Positions 32,834 through 43,910 of a stretch of 64,000 nt of DNA are shown here, piece after piece. Within the stretch, counting starts at the first letter, position 1. Every line of letters begins with the position of its first letter. The position numbers and the translations under genes are program-made. The stretch covers positions 220,851,741 to 220,915,740 of the forward strand of contig CM041465.1 of NCBI GenBank assembly GCA_023213395.1, given 5' to 3'. The DNA comes from Cycas panzhihuaensis. Its lineage: Eukaryota; Cycadophyta. The notes beneath the pieces are model-generated. The model was not told the origin of the DNA, ran no database searches, and saw only the letters and a list, made by a program, of their open reading frames with translations.

Positions 32834-32872
32834 AACTGGTGACGACCTTCGCCATACGAAGGCGATCTAGTT
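32834..32872 (+). promoter_or_regulatory. Leader stem-loop HP1 (element E)
   Basis: The inner stem CCTTCG/CGAAGG (32846-32851 and 32857-32862) has loop CCATA. The outer arms AACTGG/CTAGTT (32834-32839 and 32867-32872) pair with one G-U. They differ from the outer arms of F (CCTTGG/CCAAGG), yet pairing is kept. Confidence 0.6.
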
Positions 32873-34787
32873 GGAGCGAAAAGCAATTTCTCAAGGTTTG
32901 ATGTTGAAGGATTTAGTTTATATTCACGATTTGCAAATTCTCCTAAGAATCTGTTGTGCAAAGTCTTGAATACTTGCACTCTTTGGAGGAGTAATTTTGA
33001 TGCCAGGAAAAAGGTTGGTGATACTAAGCTTGCAGGCAATCTGGAGCTAGTTTTCTTGTCTTTTTCACAAGACTAAGTTGTTGTAATCCTTACATTGACT
33101 GTTTTTGTTGCCAAAGCTTTGTGAATACGCTGATTCCTTTGGGGGTTACAAGGGAGAAAAGGTGGCTGTTTTACAAAGCTTTTTTCCTCAAAGAGAATTA
33201 TGATTAAATCTTTTGTTGAGGAGCCATTATTTACGCTAAAAAAAAAAATCCTCATTGAGCCCATAAGTGGCTAGTCCACTTTGTATTTTGAATTAAAAAA
33301 GAGAAGTGGCTGTCCTTTTAAATTGCCAATTTTTCTTTTGTTGGTAACTGAAAAATTGCAAGCCTAAATGCATTGTTGCTTTGGCTTGACCTCTTGTGAA
33401 CTCCAGTAGTTCCCATTCTCTTGGACTACCATCTATCAATGAAAGACTCTCATCTGTATTAGCTGTCAATAGTTGTTGTGTGCTGATTCTGTGTTCCGTA
33501 TGACTTCTCCTGCGTAAAGATAAGACCTGCACCCAAGGACCTGCTCTCTGTGGCTCCTCTGTCCCGAGGGCCTATTCTCCTACGGCTGAGCAATCATATT
33601 GTGGCGTCCTCTGTGCATCCCCGTGTCCTGGCATCCCTCCGTTCTTCCTACGGACCTGCTCCTGCGCCTATCGTCCTCTGTCTGCATGCCCGTGCGCCTC
33701 GTCTCCACGGACCGCTCTTACAGGCGCTCGTCGCAGCTACCACCATGCGCCTGCCGGCCCGAACGCCCCGTGCATCTCTTCAGCTCTGAGCGTGCTCTGT
33801 CCCAGCAATGCGACCTCCGTCCAGCTCCTACGGCCCGTGCGTCTTCGGCACCTGCTTTGGCGGCTCCTCCTCGTCACGTGCTCCTCGAATTCAGTGGCTC
33901 AATCCGGTAGCGCTGCATCGACCATGGGAAATCGTCCCTAGTAATTCCTCTTCGCCGCTGTCGCACATAGTAACGAGGGATTTTTATATTTTGATATAGT
34001 TTATAACTATATCTTATATAAGGTGGAATATACTTGAAGTATATTCCTTTTCTAATCTTTCATTTTAAAACTTTACATTTGTAAAGTTTCCTTTTACTTT
34101 TTTTAATTCTATCTTTAGCTCTATTAAAAGAAACTTGTTTAGTGTGCAAATCACACTAACAAACACAAAAATTTGTAAGTACTTTTTTTATCAAGATCAT
34201 CATCAATTAGTGACTCATTGATCACTTTTTTGTAAGAATTTTATGTGTTTTTAGTGACTTTAAGTTCTAAGTCATTATTTTTAAGTGTAAAAGTGATCAA
34301 TTTCAAAGTGTGTTAATTACACCTCTTTGAACAAATTTATCAAGTGTAAATTGGTGCTTCAAACACCATTTTGGCTTATTTTTTAAGCCTGAAATTGTAT
34401 CATTTTAAAGAGCTTTTTTTCTCACTGGGCTCCCTGCGAGGTGACCCATTTATAGTGAGAAAATACATCATCAAAAAGAGGAAAGGGATCAATAAAAAGA
34501 GGCAATTTTTTGGTGCGTACGGATCAATTTTTCGATCCTAGGAGTTCTTTGTGGACTTGCTTCGTTTTCTGGCTTGATTGAAGGCATTACAAGTGTGATA
34601 TTTCTGTTGTTATTTATCTCTTTGTGAGATTGTCATTGAACTTAGTTGCATTCCTTGTTAATCAACGCAACTGTATTGTAATTTGGAGCATTTTCCATCA
34701 AAGTCTTCAGCAACAATCAGGCCTTCGCGCACACATTATTCAACACTCAAATCAATCCACTTATTTTCATTAAAACACTTAAGTGGA

Positions 34788-34817
34788 GAGGCTCGAAAAG
34801 AGTCTTTACTCTGCCTC
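34788..34817 (+). promoter_or_regulatory. Leader stem-loop HP3 (element E)
   Basis: The outer arms GAGGC/GCCTC and inner arms AGAGT/ACTCT flank a CTTT loop, about 180 bases before the gag start position. Confidence 0.55.
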
Positions 34818-34998
34818 AAAGTGCCAAAAACTTGGCCAATACTGATCTAGTTATCAGATTGGACGAACTTGCGAGCCAAGCCCTCCATTCCGTCCACAAA
34901 ATTTTCAGTCCCGTACTGATCTTTTGTTGGATATCGAGTGGAACTTAAGCGGCATCAACTCAACAGTTTCCAAGTTTTCATCTGGTACTGCACTCAAA

Positions 34999-36003
34999 AC
35001 GGCAACTCAGATGCTAAATGCAAACACCATTAAATTCACAGGTGCTGAAAATTATCTCACTTGGAAAAAGCAAGCAAAAAACTTGTTGATTATGAATGAA
35101 TTATGGAGTTATGTTTCAGGCGAAATCGCTAAACCAAAACCCACTCCTGATCCAATTAATCCTCAAAACCTGATTCCAGCAGATCCTGTTGCCTTAACTT
35201 CATTTAAAGCTAAAGATGAGATTGCACTTGCTTTTATTCATTTGTCAGTCAGTGACAATGTTGATCAGAATATTGAATCTGCTACAACTTCAAAAATTGC
35301 TTGGGACATAATCGTTTCATTGTATAAACGAAAAGATGACGCACGAATTGTAATGTATAAAGTGAAATTATTCAATTTGAAGTATGTTGCTCCAATGGCA
35401 GCTTACTTATCATCAATTAAAGCTATCAATAATCAACTGACAGCACTTGGGAAACCGGTTACAAACGAAGACCTGGTTACTGCAACAATTCATGCTTTGC
35501 CCAAAGAGTACAATAGTTTTATTTCTGACATTTCACGAAATGAAACTTTGTCGATTCTAACTTTTAATGAGTTAGAACGTTTACTGCTGCAAGAAGAAGA
35601 AATTTATTCGCGGCAAGATGAAACAAGCACGTCAGGTGCTTTCTCCGCGAAGTTTAAATCTAAGCAGCAATTTCAGCCCAAGCAAAATTTTCAAAAACAA
35701 TTTGGCAGTCTTAACATTAAATCTAAGACTGTTGTGCATCATCGTGGCAAAATTGGCCACATTCAACCTGACTGTCGAAAACGTCAATATGACTTGCAAC
35801 AACCTCAGTAGCAATTTCAACGACAACAGAATTTTCGTCAGCGGCAACAGAATCAACAACAGCAGCAACCACAGCAACATCAACAACATCAACAGCAACA
35901 AAGACCAACTCGAGGTGCATTCTGAGGTGGTCGACAACGAAGGACAAATCGTGGTGGTTTTCAAGGCCACACAGCCCAACATGATCCAAATGAAATGACC
36001 TTT
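34999..36003 (+). pseudogene. Element E: gag with lost start codon
   Basis: By comparison with D, gag should start at 34999, but the codon there is ACG (D has ATG). The next in-frame ATG is at 35011 (MLNANTIKFTGAENY). An upstream ATG at 34924 is in the same frame but lies in leader sequence. The core AFIHLSVSDNVDQNI and KIAWDIIVSLYKRKDDARIVMYK is intact. The CCHC knuckle is damaged: CHYC is replaced by HHR with one codon missing. Stops: TAG 35809-35811 and TGA 35923-35925. Confidence 0.88.
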
Positions 36004-36609
36004 TTTGCATACGATGGCGATCCACAATGACAATACTTGGATCATCGACTCTGGTGCATCACGTCACATGACAGGTGATGCAAATATCTTGCCAAATTTT
36101 CAAGAATGCCAGGGAGAAACAGTGACATTTGGGGACAATGCCACTGTCGAAATTTCAGGTGTAGGTCACATTGTACCTCTTGATGAACATTCTGCATTTC
36201 CTAATGGAAATGTTTTCCTAGTTCTTAGAATGCCTAAAAACTTGTTTTCTGTCAGTCAGCTTGATAAGCAGCAGATGAGTGTGCTTTTCAAAGACAAAAA
36301 GTATATCATCAGGAACAAAGACGACCAGATTGTTGCAGTTGGTCATGAAGATCGTGGCCTCTACAAATTAACCACAACATCTGGATCTTCACATGCATAC
36401 GTCTCCTATTCTGTAAATACAACTCAACTGTGGCATGAAAGACTTAGACATCTCAATTTTGACAGCATCAGAGATATGTTCAGACACAATTTAGTTTATG
36501 GCTTACCCAAAATTTCTGGGGGTAATTGCCTTTGCGAATCATGCCTTATGGGGAAGCAGCATCGAGAACCTTTTCCCAAAGGTAATGCCTAGCGAGCACA
36601 GCATCCACT
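36004..36609 (+). pseudogene. Element E: protease and GAG-pre-integrase
   Basis: A one-base shift near 36020 separates it from gag. Protease WIIDSGASRHMTGD is intact. GAG-pre-integrase reads LWHERLRHLNFDSI (Gly to Arg in RLGHLN) and CLCESCLM. TAG at 36590-36592 stops the frame just before the integrase core. Confidence 0.9.
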
Positions 36610-37354
36610 TCAGCTTGTGCGTTCTGACATTTGTGGTCCTATGACCACTCAATCTCATGGAGGATCATCATTCTTCATAACATTCATTGATGATTTCTCA
36701 CATAAAGTATGGGTTTACTTTCTAAAACATAAGTCAGAAGCTTTGAACAAGTTTAAGGAATTTAAACTTGCGGTTGAAAATGAATCAGGCATGCGGATCA
36801 AAATACTCCGTACAGATAATGGCGGCGAGTATACGTCCAAGGACTTCAGTCAATTCTATATTCATAATGGCATCAAACGCCAATTTTCTGCTCCATACAC
36901 ACCGCAACAGAATGGTGTAGCAGAAAGAATGAACAGAACCTTGGTCAGTCGAACTAAAGCTATGATCCATGCTAAAGGCCTCACATTATCATATTGGGCA
37001 GAAGCACTGCATACTGCTGCATACTTGTCAAATCGCAGCTCAACTTCTACACTTTTGGGTATGACAACCGAGGAGGCCTGGACTGGCCAGAAACCAACGG
37101 TCAGTCATTTGCGAAATTTTGGATGCACGGCCTACATGAACATTCCTCATGAGCAATGTCAAAAATTCGACGACAGAAGTCTTAAATGCGTCTTTGTAGG
37201 ATATGCTCCTGACAGTAAAGCATATCGCTTATTTGATCCTCTTACTAAAAAGATGCATACTTCACGAGACGTTGTCTTTGCAGAAGACAATAGGGAGATC
37301 GACATCAGCATTCCTTCTCTCTCCCTTGACAAAGGCAAAGCCATTCTTGAATAA
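36610..37354 (+). pseudogene. Element E: integrase core
   Basis: An open stretch of 245 codons contains the whole DDE core: RSDICGPM (first Asp), FIDDFSHKVWVYFLKHKSEA, RTDNGGEY (second Asp) and PQQNGVAERMNRTL (Glu), then GYAPDSKAYRLFDP. All three catalytic residues are present. TAA at 37352-37354 ends it in the linker. It would join the cDNA ends to target DNA, leaving the five-base TSD seen for this group. Confidence 0.92.
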
Positions 37355-38460
37355 TCAGTTCCTTCATCTTCCTCAACACCTTGTACTTCATCTGCACCAG
37401 CTGCTTCTTCTTCCTCCTCATCTTCCTTTGTGCCTTCATTGAGTCCTTCTACTTCTTCTTCAAAGGTTCAGCAATCACCTCCAACACAGGACCATGAAGC
37501 AACATCGTCGAAGAAGCTACCTAAATGGTATATGCAAACGATTGCAGATTCTCAGATTGTTGAAGGAAAACGACCATCCACAATGCAGCCATCGCCCACT
37601 GTCAATTACGCACTTATGGTTGAAGTGCTTACTGCTCCTGAGTCTTCCACTTTTGAGGAGGCATGTACAGACGAAAAGTGGCAGGCTACCATGGATGATG
37701 AGATCCACTCCATTTACCAGAATGACACATGGGACTTAGTTGAGTTACCACATGGCAAACAAGCCATCAGTTGTAAGTGGATCTATAAACTCGAGTATAA
37801 GTCTGATGGTACTATTAAGCAACATAAGGCTCGCCTTGTTGCTAAAGGCTTCAAACAGAAAGAAGGCATTGACTACACCGAGACTTTTGCACCAGTAGCC
37901 AATATGAATACCATCAGGATTGTTATGGCCTTAGCTGCCCAATGCAAGTGGCCATTATATCAAATGGATGTCAAAAGCGCCTTTCTCAACAGCGATTTGA
38001 CTGAGGAGGTCTATCTGGAACAACCTCCTGGTTATATTTCAGTCGGCAATGAACATCTTGTTTGTCGCCTTAAGAAGGCCTTGTACGGTCTAAAACAAGC
38101 GCCACGTGCTTGGTACTCAAAGATCGATGACTACCTTTTGCAACACAATTTTCATCGATCCACATCAGATTCGAACCTGTATATCAAGGTTTAAGACCAG
38201 CACATCACAATTATTGTTCTTTATGTTGATGACTTAATTATCACAGGCAATGATGTAAATCTAATTGAGCATCTCCAAAGGGACTTGAAAAGAAGCTTTG
38301 AGATGACAGATCTCAAACTTCTTCATTATTTTCTTGGCATGGAACTGTGGCAGCAGCCAGGTCACATCTTCATTTCTCAAGCCAAGTACACATGAAATAT
38401 TTTGCAACGTTTCAGAATGGAAGACTGCAAACCTTCACCAACGCCCATGGAGATAGGTAC
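37355..38460 (+). pseudogene. Element E: linker and reverse transcriptase
   Basis: A Ser/Pro-rich linker is followed by RT blocks LPKWYMQTIADSQIVEGKRPS in parts, CKWIYKLEYKSDGTI, RLVAKGFKQKEGIDYTETFAPVA, YQMDVKSAFLNSDL, YGLKQAPRAWY and the catalytic LYVDDLIIT near 38220. Stops: TAA 38192-38194, just before the catalytic motif, and TGA 38393-38395 in place of Trp. Confidence 0.92.
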
Positions 38461-39184
38461 AAAATTGTCGATGAATGAAGAAGGAAAACCTGTTGATTCC
38501 ACTCTTTTCAGGCAACTAGTGGGTAGTCTCATCTACTTGACTAACACTAGACCTGATATTTCATATGCGGTTGGAAGATGTTCCAAATATATGATCAGCC
38601 CCAATCAGCGACATTGGAATGCTGCAAAATGCATCCTCAGATACCTTAAAGGTACTTTGCAGTATGGACTTCAGTACACACGCAACGAGAACTTCACACT
38701 GGAAGGTTTCTCAGATTCAGATTGCATTGGATGCCAAGATAGCCGAAAATCCACCTCAGGGTATTGTTTCAACCTTGGGTCAGCTATTGTTTCATGGAGT
38801 TGCAAAAAGCAACCAAATGTTACGCTTTCCTCCACTGAAGCAGAATACAAAGCTGCTGTCAACACAGCATGTGAGGCTATTTGGCTAAGACGGATTCTTG
38901 AAGAGCTTGGACTTGAGCAAACACTCCCAACACCAATGTATTGTGACAATCAGAGTGTTATCAGGATTGCCAAGAATCCTATATTTCACACTCGCACCAA
39001 GCATATTGAGGTCCATCACCATTTCATCAGAGAGCATGTGCAGCAAGGTGAGATCGACCTCATCTACAAGCCGACCGATCATCAGCTAGCCGACATCTTC
39101 ACCAAGCGACTTGGAAAAGAGAAGTTCGAGCATTTTAGAAGCAGCCTTGGCATTCGACTTAATGCTGTATCCATTTAGGGGGGG
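38461..39184 (+). pseudogene. Element E: RNase H and polypurine tract
   Basis: The frame from 38402 is open for 258 codons to TAG 39176-39178, the natural end. It includes GSLIYLTNTRPDISYAVG, GFSDSDCIGCQDSRKSTSGYCF in parts, LSSTEAEYKA and TKHIEVHHHFIREHV, so the RNase H domain looks intact. The polypurine tract AGGGGGGG (39177-39184) overlaps the stop and abuts the LTR. Confidence 0.93.
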
Positions 39185-39809
39185 TGTTAGAACCTTCATT
39201 CCTAGCATTAAGTCTTGACCTTGTGTATTTATATTTTTGTCACTTTAGGCCCTTAATCCTAAAGTGTCATTTGTTGCATTATCAAATTGTCTTTTGTCAT
39301 GTAGTGACTTTCCTCACATGTGCTTGTGAGAAGTCAACGTTTGTGGGCTTTGTCTTGTAGTGACTTTTCTCACATGTGCTTGTGAGAAGTCAACGTTTGT
39401 GGGGTTTATCTCTTGTGAGAAGTCAACATTTGTGGGCTCTAACCTTATCCTTGGAGATAGTAGAGTCCTAATCAGATTAGGCTCCTAGTCTTGATCAGTG
39501 ACATGTGTTGAGATCCTGATCATCGATTCTCCTTTATAAGGAGCCCTATTCTTATGTTTTGGCATGTAGTATTTTGTGTTAGTGTTATGCTGCTGTAAGT
39601 ATTTCTTATAGGTGAAGTATTGAGAGTAATTCTCCTTCATGTTTGTATGTGAGATAGGTTGAGTTGAGGTTCAATACTCCTCCCTATCATCTTTCATCTT
39701 TGTACTACATCTTTTTCATTAATCTAAGTCTATTGTCCTTCACATTACGATGTCCTCATCGACTTCTCAATAGATTCTGGTTCCTGTGTTGTCTCCATTG
39801 AGTCTTTCA
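39185..39809 (+). repeat. Element E: 3' LTR with extra internal copy
   Basis: 625 bases, ending GAGTCTTTCA. It is almost identical to the 5' LTR except for an added unit of about 58 bases near 39353-39410 that repeats the hairpin GACTTTTCTCAC...GTGAGAAGTC. TATA box at 39533-39541. Confidence 0.92.
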
Positions 39810-40640
39810 CTGTTATGGTTTGTTTTGACTATAAGCCTACTCTCCAAGAGATATTGTCACCACTTTTATAAGGCAAGGGCAATCCCCAATATCTCATTAT
39901 CATAGATCAATTTAAATTGTTCCATCTTAGACAATTTCCATGGTAGTATACTTCTTTTCTCCCAAAAGTGCATTTTAATTTTTTGGCAAAAAATCCCTCT
40001 TCTCCCAATGTACTCAAAATTTGATTTCCATGGATTAAGTGATTCTTCCACCATTAAATATATATTACAAATGGATCTAGCACCTTGTTCATTACAACCT
40101 AAGATGTAGTTGGAGCATTTGTGAGGTATAATGGCATCACCTTGAATTCATAATAGCCATGGTGTGTTTGAAAAGCAACCTTCAAAGCGTATTTAGCTCT
40201 AATCTAGATTTGATAATAGGTTGTGCAAGAATTCAACAATCTTAGCTAGTGGAAATATATTCTTTATTATAACCTTGCTTGAGGCTCCATTATCAATGCA
40301 TAGATAGGGAATGGCTCATCCTCTTTCCTAGCTAAAAGCAATGAAACAGTGAAAGGACTTTTTCATGGGGTTATGGTTGTGAGATCCATGAGGTCTTAGA
40401 TAATTCATTCAATTTCATTTTGGTAGTGGTACAAATGTTTATATGGCCTAATTACAATCAAGTTGGTTCCTTGTTCCAACACAACTGTGTGTTCCATACG
40501 TCAATCTATGGATACTTCAAAGGGAAATTATTGGGAGACCTCACGTTTATGAAAATTTGCAGATATAATTCTTCTAAGACCTATTCAGGGCTAAAACAAA
40601 CATTTAGGATGTGTCATCTTCTAACCTAGATACTTCTTCT
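39810..40640 (-). pseudogene. G1 reverse transcriptase and RNase H start
   Basis: The minus strand gives IDNGASSKVIIKNIFPLAKIVEFL, a degraded DYRxLNxVTxxxxxPxPxIxxLL block, near 40290; then IRFEGCFSNTPWLL, then NAPTTS near 40110, then KCTFGRKEVYYHGN near 39955 (family KCxFxxxxVxYLGH). Near 39830 it reads VKTNHNS, the RNase H VxTDHKxL block, exactly at the E insertion. The YxDD block is broken by a stop. Confidence 0.75.
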
Positions 40641-41039
40641 CATTCCATGTTTGGCTCTAGTTTGTAGTCCCCATCTAAGACCTCACCATCCACACAACTC
40701 AATTCAATAGCGCAAAGTGGATTTTTAGTGCATCTATGACCTAGTCCCCATTTTTCAACACATCAAGAGTAAAGATCCTTCCTTCAAAGCTCATCGATGC
40801 CTTGCACCTTTGCAATATAGCATTGATCAATTTCCAAGGTCTAATTGTTTGTTGGGTTGCTCATACAAACAAAAGAACACACCCCCAACTTAGCCTCATG
40901 CTAGGGTCTCACCTTATCTTCAAATATGTAAACCATCCTTGTTGCCTTATTTTGGTCCTAGGAATCAATTATTTTAACATCAACTTGTATATCCATAACT
41001 AGCCATCCACATATAATTGGATCAATTAGTTATATGTAT
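40641..41039 (-). pseudogene. G1 region between gag and RT (protease area)
   Basis: By position this should hold the protease and RT N-terminus. I can read only weak pieces, such as SFEGRIFTLDVL; no D-S/T-G motif is visible. Confidence 0.35.
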
Positions 41040-41950
41040 ATGAAAGTTTAGTGAAGGCCTCATCATATTCTTCAACAGACCTGGTCTAGTTCAAACTCTG
41101 TAGATCACGATAATGATCTCTATTTGTGGTCATTTCAAATGTCTCAATGAACAATTGCACAAATTTATTCCAAATTCATTCTTATCCCTAGTCCTTTTGA
41201 GACTCACAATCAATACCATCCATATGCAAAGTTGCAAGTTGTACTTGTTCATCATCTTCAATTTCCACAAGTCGAAAGTATTGCTCCATTTGCTAAACCA
41301 ATATCCTTAGTCCTTGTAATTTTTGTCATGTACTAAAATGCTAAATCATGACCTTCTCCCACTTTTTCTTTCTTTTTTGTTGCAACAGTTGAAGATGAAG
41401 CACCATTGAAATCTAATTACCTTTTGTTCTTGTGTAATTAAATTCAAATAATTATTTAAGAACTTGCATACAAGTTCGTTAGATTAATTTATATTGAACT
41501 AGTGTATTTTCTTGAATCAACCTTCAACCTTTCCCTATTTTCCATCTTGAATCTTAGCCTCGTCTTCATCATTTAGATCTTGTTCCACCCGTTTCCCCTT
41601 CTAAATTGTGGCCATAATTGACAGCTTCCCCATCATCTAATTTAGTGTGCTTTGCATTTGCATGGTCAATCATGTCACCACTTCTTCCATTATGGCACTT
41701 GATTTCGACACTACTAATCCCACAACGTGAACTATCGACTCCACCATTTATTCCATTGCTTGATCATCTTCTCCAATTATTTCCTCCTTCATATCCATCA
41801 TGGCACAATTATTTTGCTAACAACAACGATGTCATTAACACTAGTGTTAATTGTGTAGATGCCTTCCTAGCTTATAGCAAGAATTGCTCATAGCTTTCAC
41901 AAACAAAATCAAAATGCTATGAAATTTTAACCAAAGGTAGAGCACATCAT
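41040..41950 (-). pseudogene. G1 gag
   Basis: The minus strand reads YFRLVEIEDDEQVQLATLHMDG near 41280, then WNKFVQLFIETFEM and SVEEYDEAFTKLS near 41050, the retrotransposon gag pattern of gypsy elements. The N-terminal part (41300-41950) is poorly preserved and no zinc knuckle was found. Stops are frequent. Confidence 0.7.
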
Positions 41951-42953
41951 GGCACCCTTAAAAAAATTTATTTTGTGCCACATGGAATTTGCATTAATCT
42001 GTACAACTCTTCTAAACAACAACTGCAGTTCTTAAGTATTTAGCTTATATCTTTGCTAAATAATCAAGGAATAGCCAAAGTACGTTTGGTCGCTTAGTAA
42101 GGGGGTGGAGTCTACATTGTAGCCCCAAGTTCTAATCCTATAGAGGCATGTGGTGTGTGTGTTCTCAATGTGTGAGTTTGACCCACACCACACCTCAAGT
42201 ATACCAGTGGGTATGCATATGTAATATTTCTAGTACATTGAAGCATTATGTAATATTTTTTAAAAAACGAATCACGAAATGCAACAAAATTTAAGGGGTG
42301 CCTCAAGCAAACTAGGATGCATCCAATCCCAATGGCTTTTCTTAGTTTTGTGTCTATGGAGGGTCATGACCCTCCTAAACAGTTGTAATTGTGTGCATGT
42401 TTGAACCAAAACAAAGGTCTTTTTTATTTGGTTTTTAGTAGATATTCATCCTAGAGCTTTCTAGAACACTCTTCTCAACAAAGCTAAGGTTATACAATTC
42501 AAATCTTGTTAAAATTTAGAGAAAAATGGCCAAAAAATAAAGAATATCCTCCCCAAAAAGTGGCACCATGTTTTACCATTCCATGAGCTTATACGGTCTC
42601 TACAAGTTGCACGTGCTTTACAAAAATAATAGGCAACCACTAGTCTTAAACCTTGCCTGAACATTTTGTCCCTAATGGATGACCAATTTCTCTACAATAA
42701 GTGAATGAACAATGCATTGTTTATAGGAATGGGGTGCCACTTTTAATTGTTCTATAAGTGCATAGCCACCACCAAACATGATTATCAATGAAATTTTCTG
42801 CTCCTATGCTAAGAACCTCGTTCTAAATTTTCATTACAACCAAATAAGTAAATTTCATGCAACAAACAAACAAAGAGAAGCAAGTTTGAGGGTTTGATGA
42901 TGCTCCAAACTAAACTATGAAAATGAATGGTTTGAACAATCTTCATGAACCTC
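41951..42953 (-). other. G1 leader
   Basis: About 1 kb between primer site and gag, with no recognisable product. Confidence 0.5.
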
Positions 42954-42965
42954 ACTCTGATACCA
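42954..42965 (-). other. G1 primer-binding site
   Basis: The minus strand reads TGGTATCAGAGT, one base from the plant initiator tRNA-Met complement, two bases from the LTR end. Confidence 0.8.
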
Positions 42966-43015
42966 ATTGATAGGATACTAAACCATGAGAGGTAATCTAA
43001 GATGCATAAACACAA

Positions 43016-43290
43016 GCACGAAATTTCATGGAGTTGATGCCATTTCTGATATGATAGTGTGCTAAGTTTCTTAGGGTTTTGCCGTCTTAGATATTGTGTA
43101 ATCCAAATTATTGTTTCCTTTCATGCTTTCGAAGGGCGTGAAGTTTGCTATTGTTGGTTTTTCCAAAGTGGACAGGGCCAAGTGCAAGTCCTAAGTGATT
43201 CTGGTAGAATAGTTCCCTCTATCCTCTGGTACCTTATGTCAAAGGGTCAACCCCACTTTATAGGGATTTTACCTATAAAAAAAAAAAAAT
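43016..43290 (+). mobile_element. Short poly(A)-tailed retroposon in the G1 LTR
   Basis: A 275-base segment absent from the 3' LTR ends in a run of A (43278-43289). It is flanked by GATGCATAAACACAA (43001-43015) and GATGCACAAACATAA (43291-43305), an imperfect target duplication. A 5'-truncated LINE is the likeliest source; a SINE or a processed transcript is not excluded. No RT block is visible in the short body. Confidence 0.6.
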
Positions 43291-43356
43291 GATGCACAAA
43301 CATAATGATACGAGAGCAATAAGACAAAAATGATTAGATGAAATTTCAAATTAAAG

Positions 43357-43826
43357 ATGTAAAATATTTAATGATTTACAATGCCATGACAATAGACACA
43401 TACACATATATACACGTATCTATATAGAAGTACACACACACACACAAACACACACATACATATATACACGTATCTGTGTGTGTTTGTGTGTGTGTGTGTA
43501 AAATATTTAATGATTTACAATGCCATGACAATAGACACATACACATATATACACGTATCTATATAGAAGTACACACACACACACAAACACACACATACAT
43601 ATACATACATACATCATGTGTCTGTGTGTGTGAATATATATATATATATATATATATAGCAATAAGACAAGAATGATTAGATAAAACTTAAAATTAAAGA
43701 TGTAAAATATTTGATGATTTACAATGTCATAGCAATAGACACATACACATATATACACATATCTATATAGAAACACACACACACACACATATACATATAC
43801 ATACATAGATATGTGTGTGTGTGTGG

Positions 43827-43858
<32 letters not shown>

Positions 43859-43865
43859 CACATGT

Positions 43866-43905
<40 letters not shown>

Positions 43906-43910
43906 TACTA
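43357..43910. repeat. Triplicated microsatellite-rich block in the G1 LTR
   Basis: The stretch GATGTAAAATATTT(A/G)ATGATT with its downstream CA-rich run recurs at about 43357, 43497 and 43698. Between copies lie (CA)n, (TG)n and (TA)n runs, including pure TA at about 43634-43657 and 43830-43851. The 3' LTR has this sequence once and without long runs. Confidence 0.85.

Larger units (their letters stand above)
32775..34998 (+). other. Element E: primer site and 2.2-kb leader
   Basis: The primer site TGGTATCAGAGC (32778-32789) matches plant initiator tRNA-Met exactly. HP1 lies at 32834-32872. A GC- and CpG-rich block lies at about 33530-33960, unlike its AT-rich surroundings. GGCTCCCTGCGAGGTGACCC is at 34428-34447 and HP3 at 34788-34817. 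Overlapping frames in the GC-rich block on + and - have no family features. Confidence 0.75.
32208..39809 (+). mobile_element. Copia element E (beta group), full length
   Basis: A 7,602-base element inserted in G1 RNase H. The LTRs (32208-32774 and 39185-39809) are almost identical apart from a 58-base duplication in the 3' copy. The flanks CTATT (32203-32207) and CTGTT (39810-39814) match at four of five bases, as expected for a TSD with one change. Gag-pol carries about eight inactivating changes. Confidence 0.93.

Noticed and set aside
33550-33999. Overlapping frames in the GC-rich block of E, and similar frames on both strands at 9814-10364 in D.
   Set aside because: GC-rich sequence has few stop codons, frames overlap on several phases, and E and D do not share a conserved protein there.
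34924-34998. Upstream ATG at 34924 as the true start of gag in E.
   Set aside because: The sequence is homologous to non-coding leader in D, where gag starts at 11458. The E equivalent at 34999 is ACG, so the upstream ATG is only fortuitously in frame.
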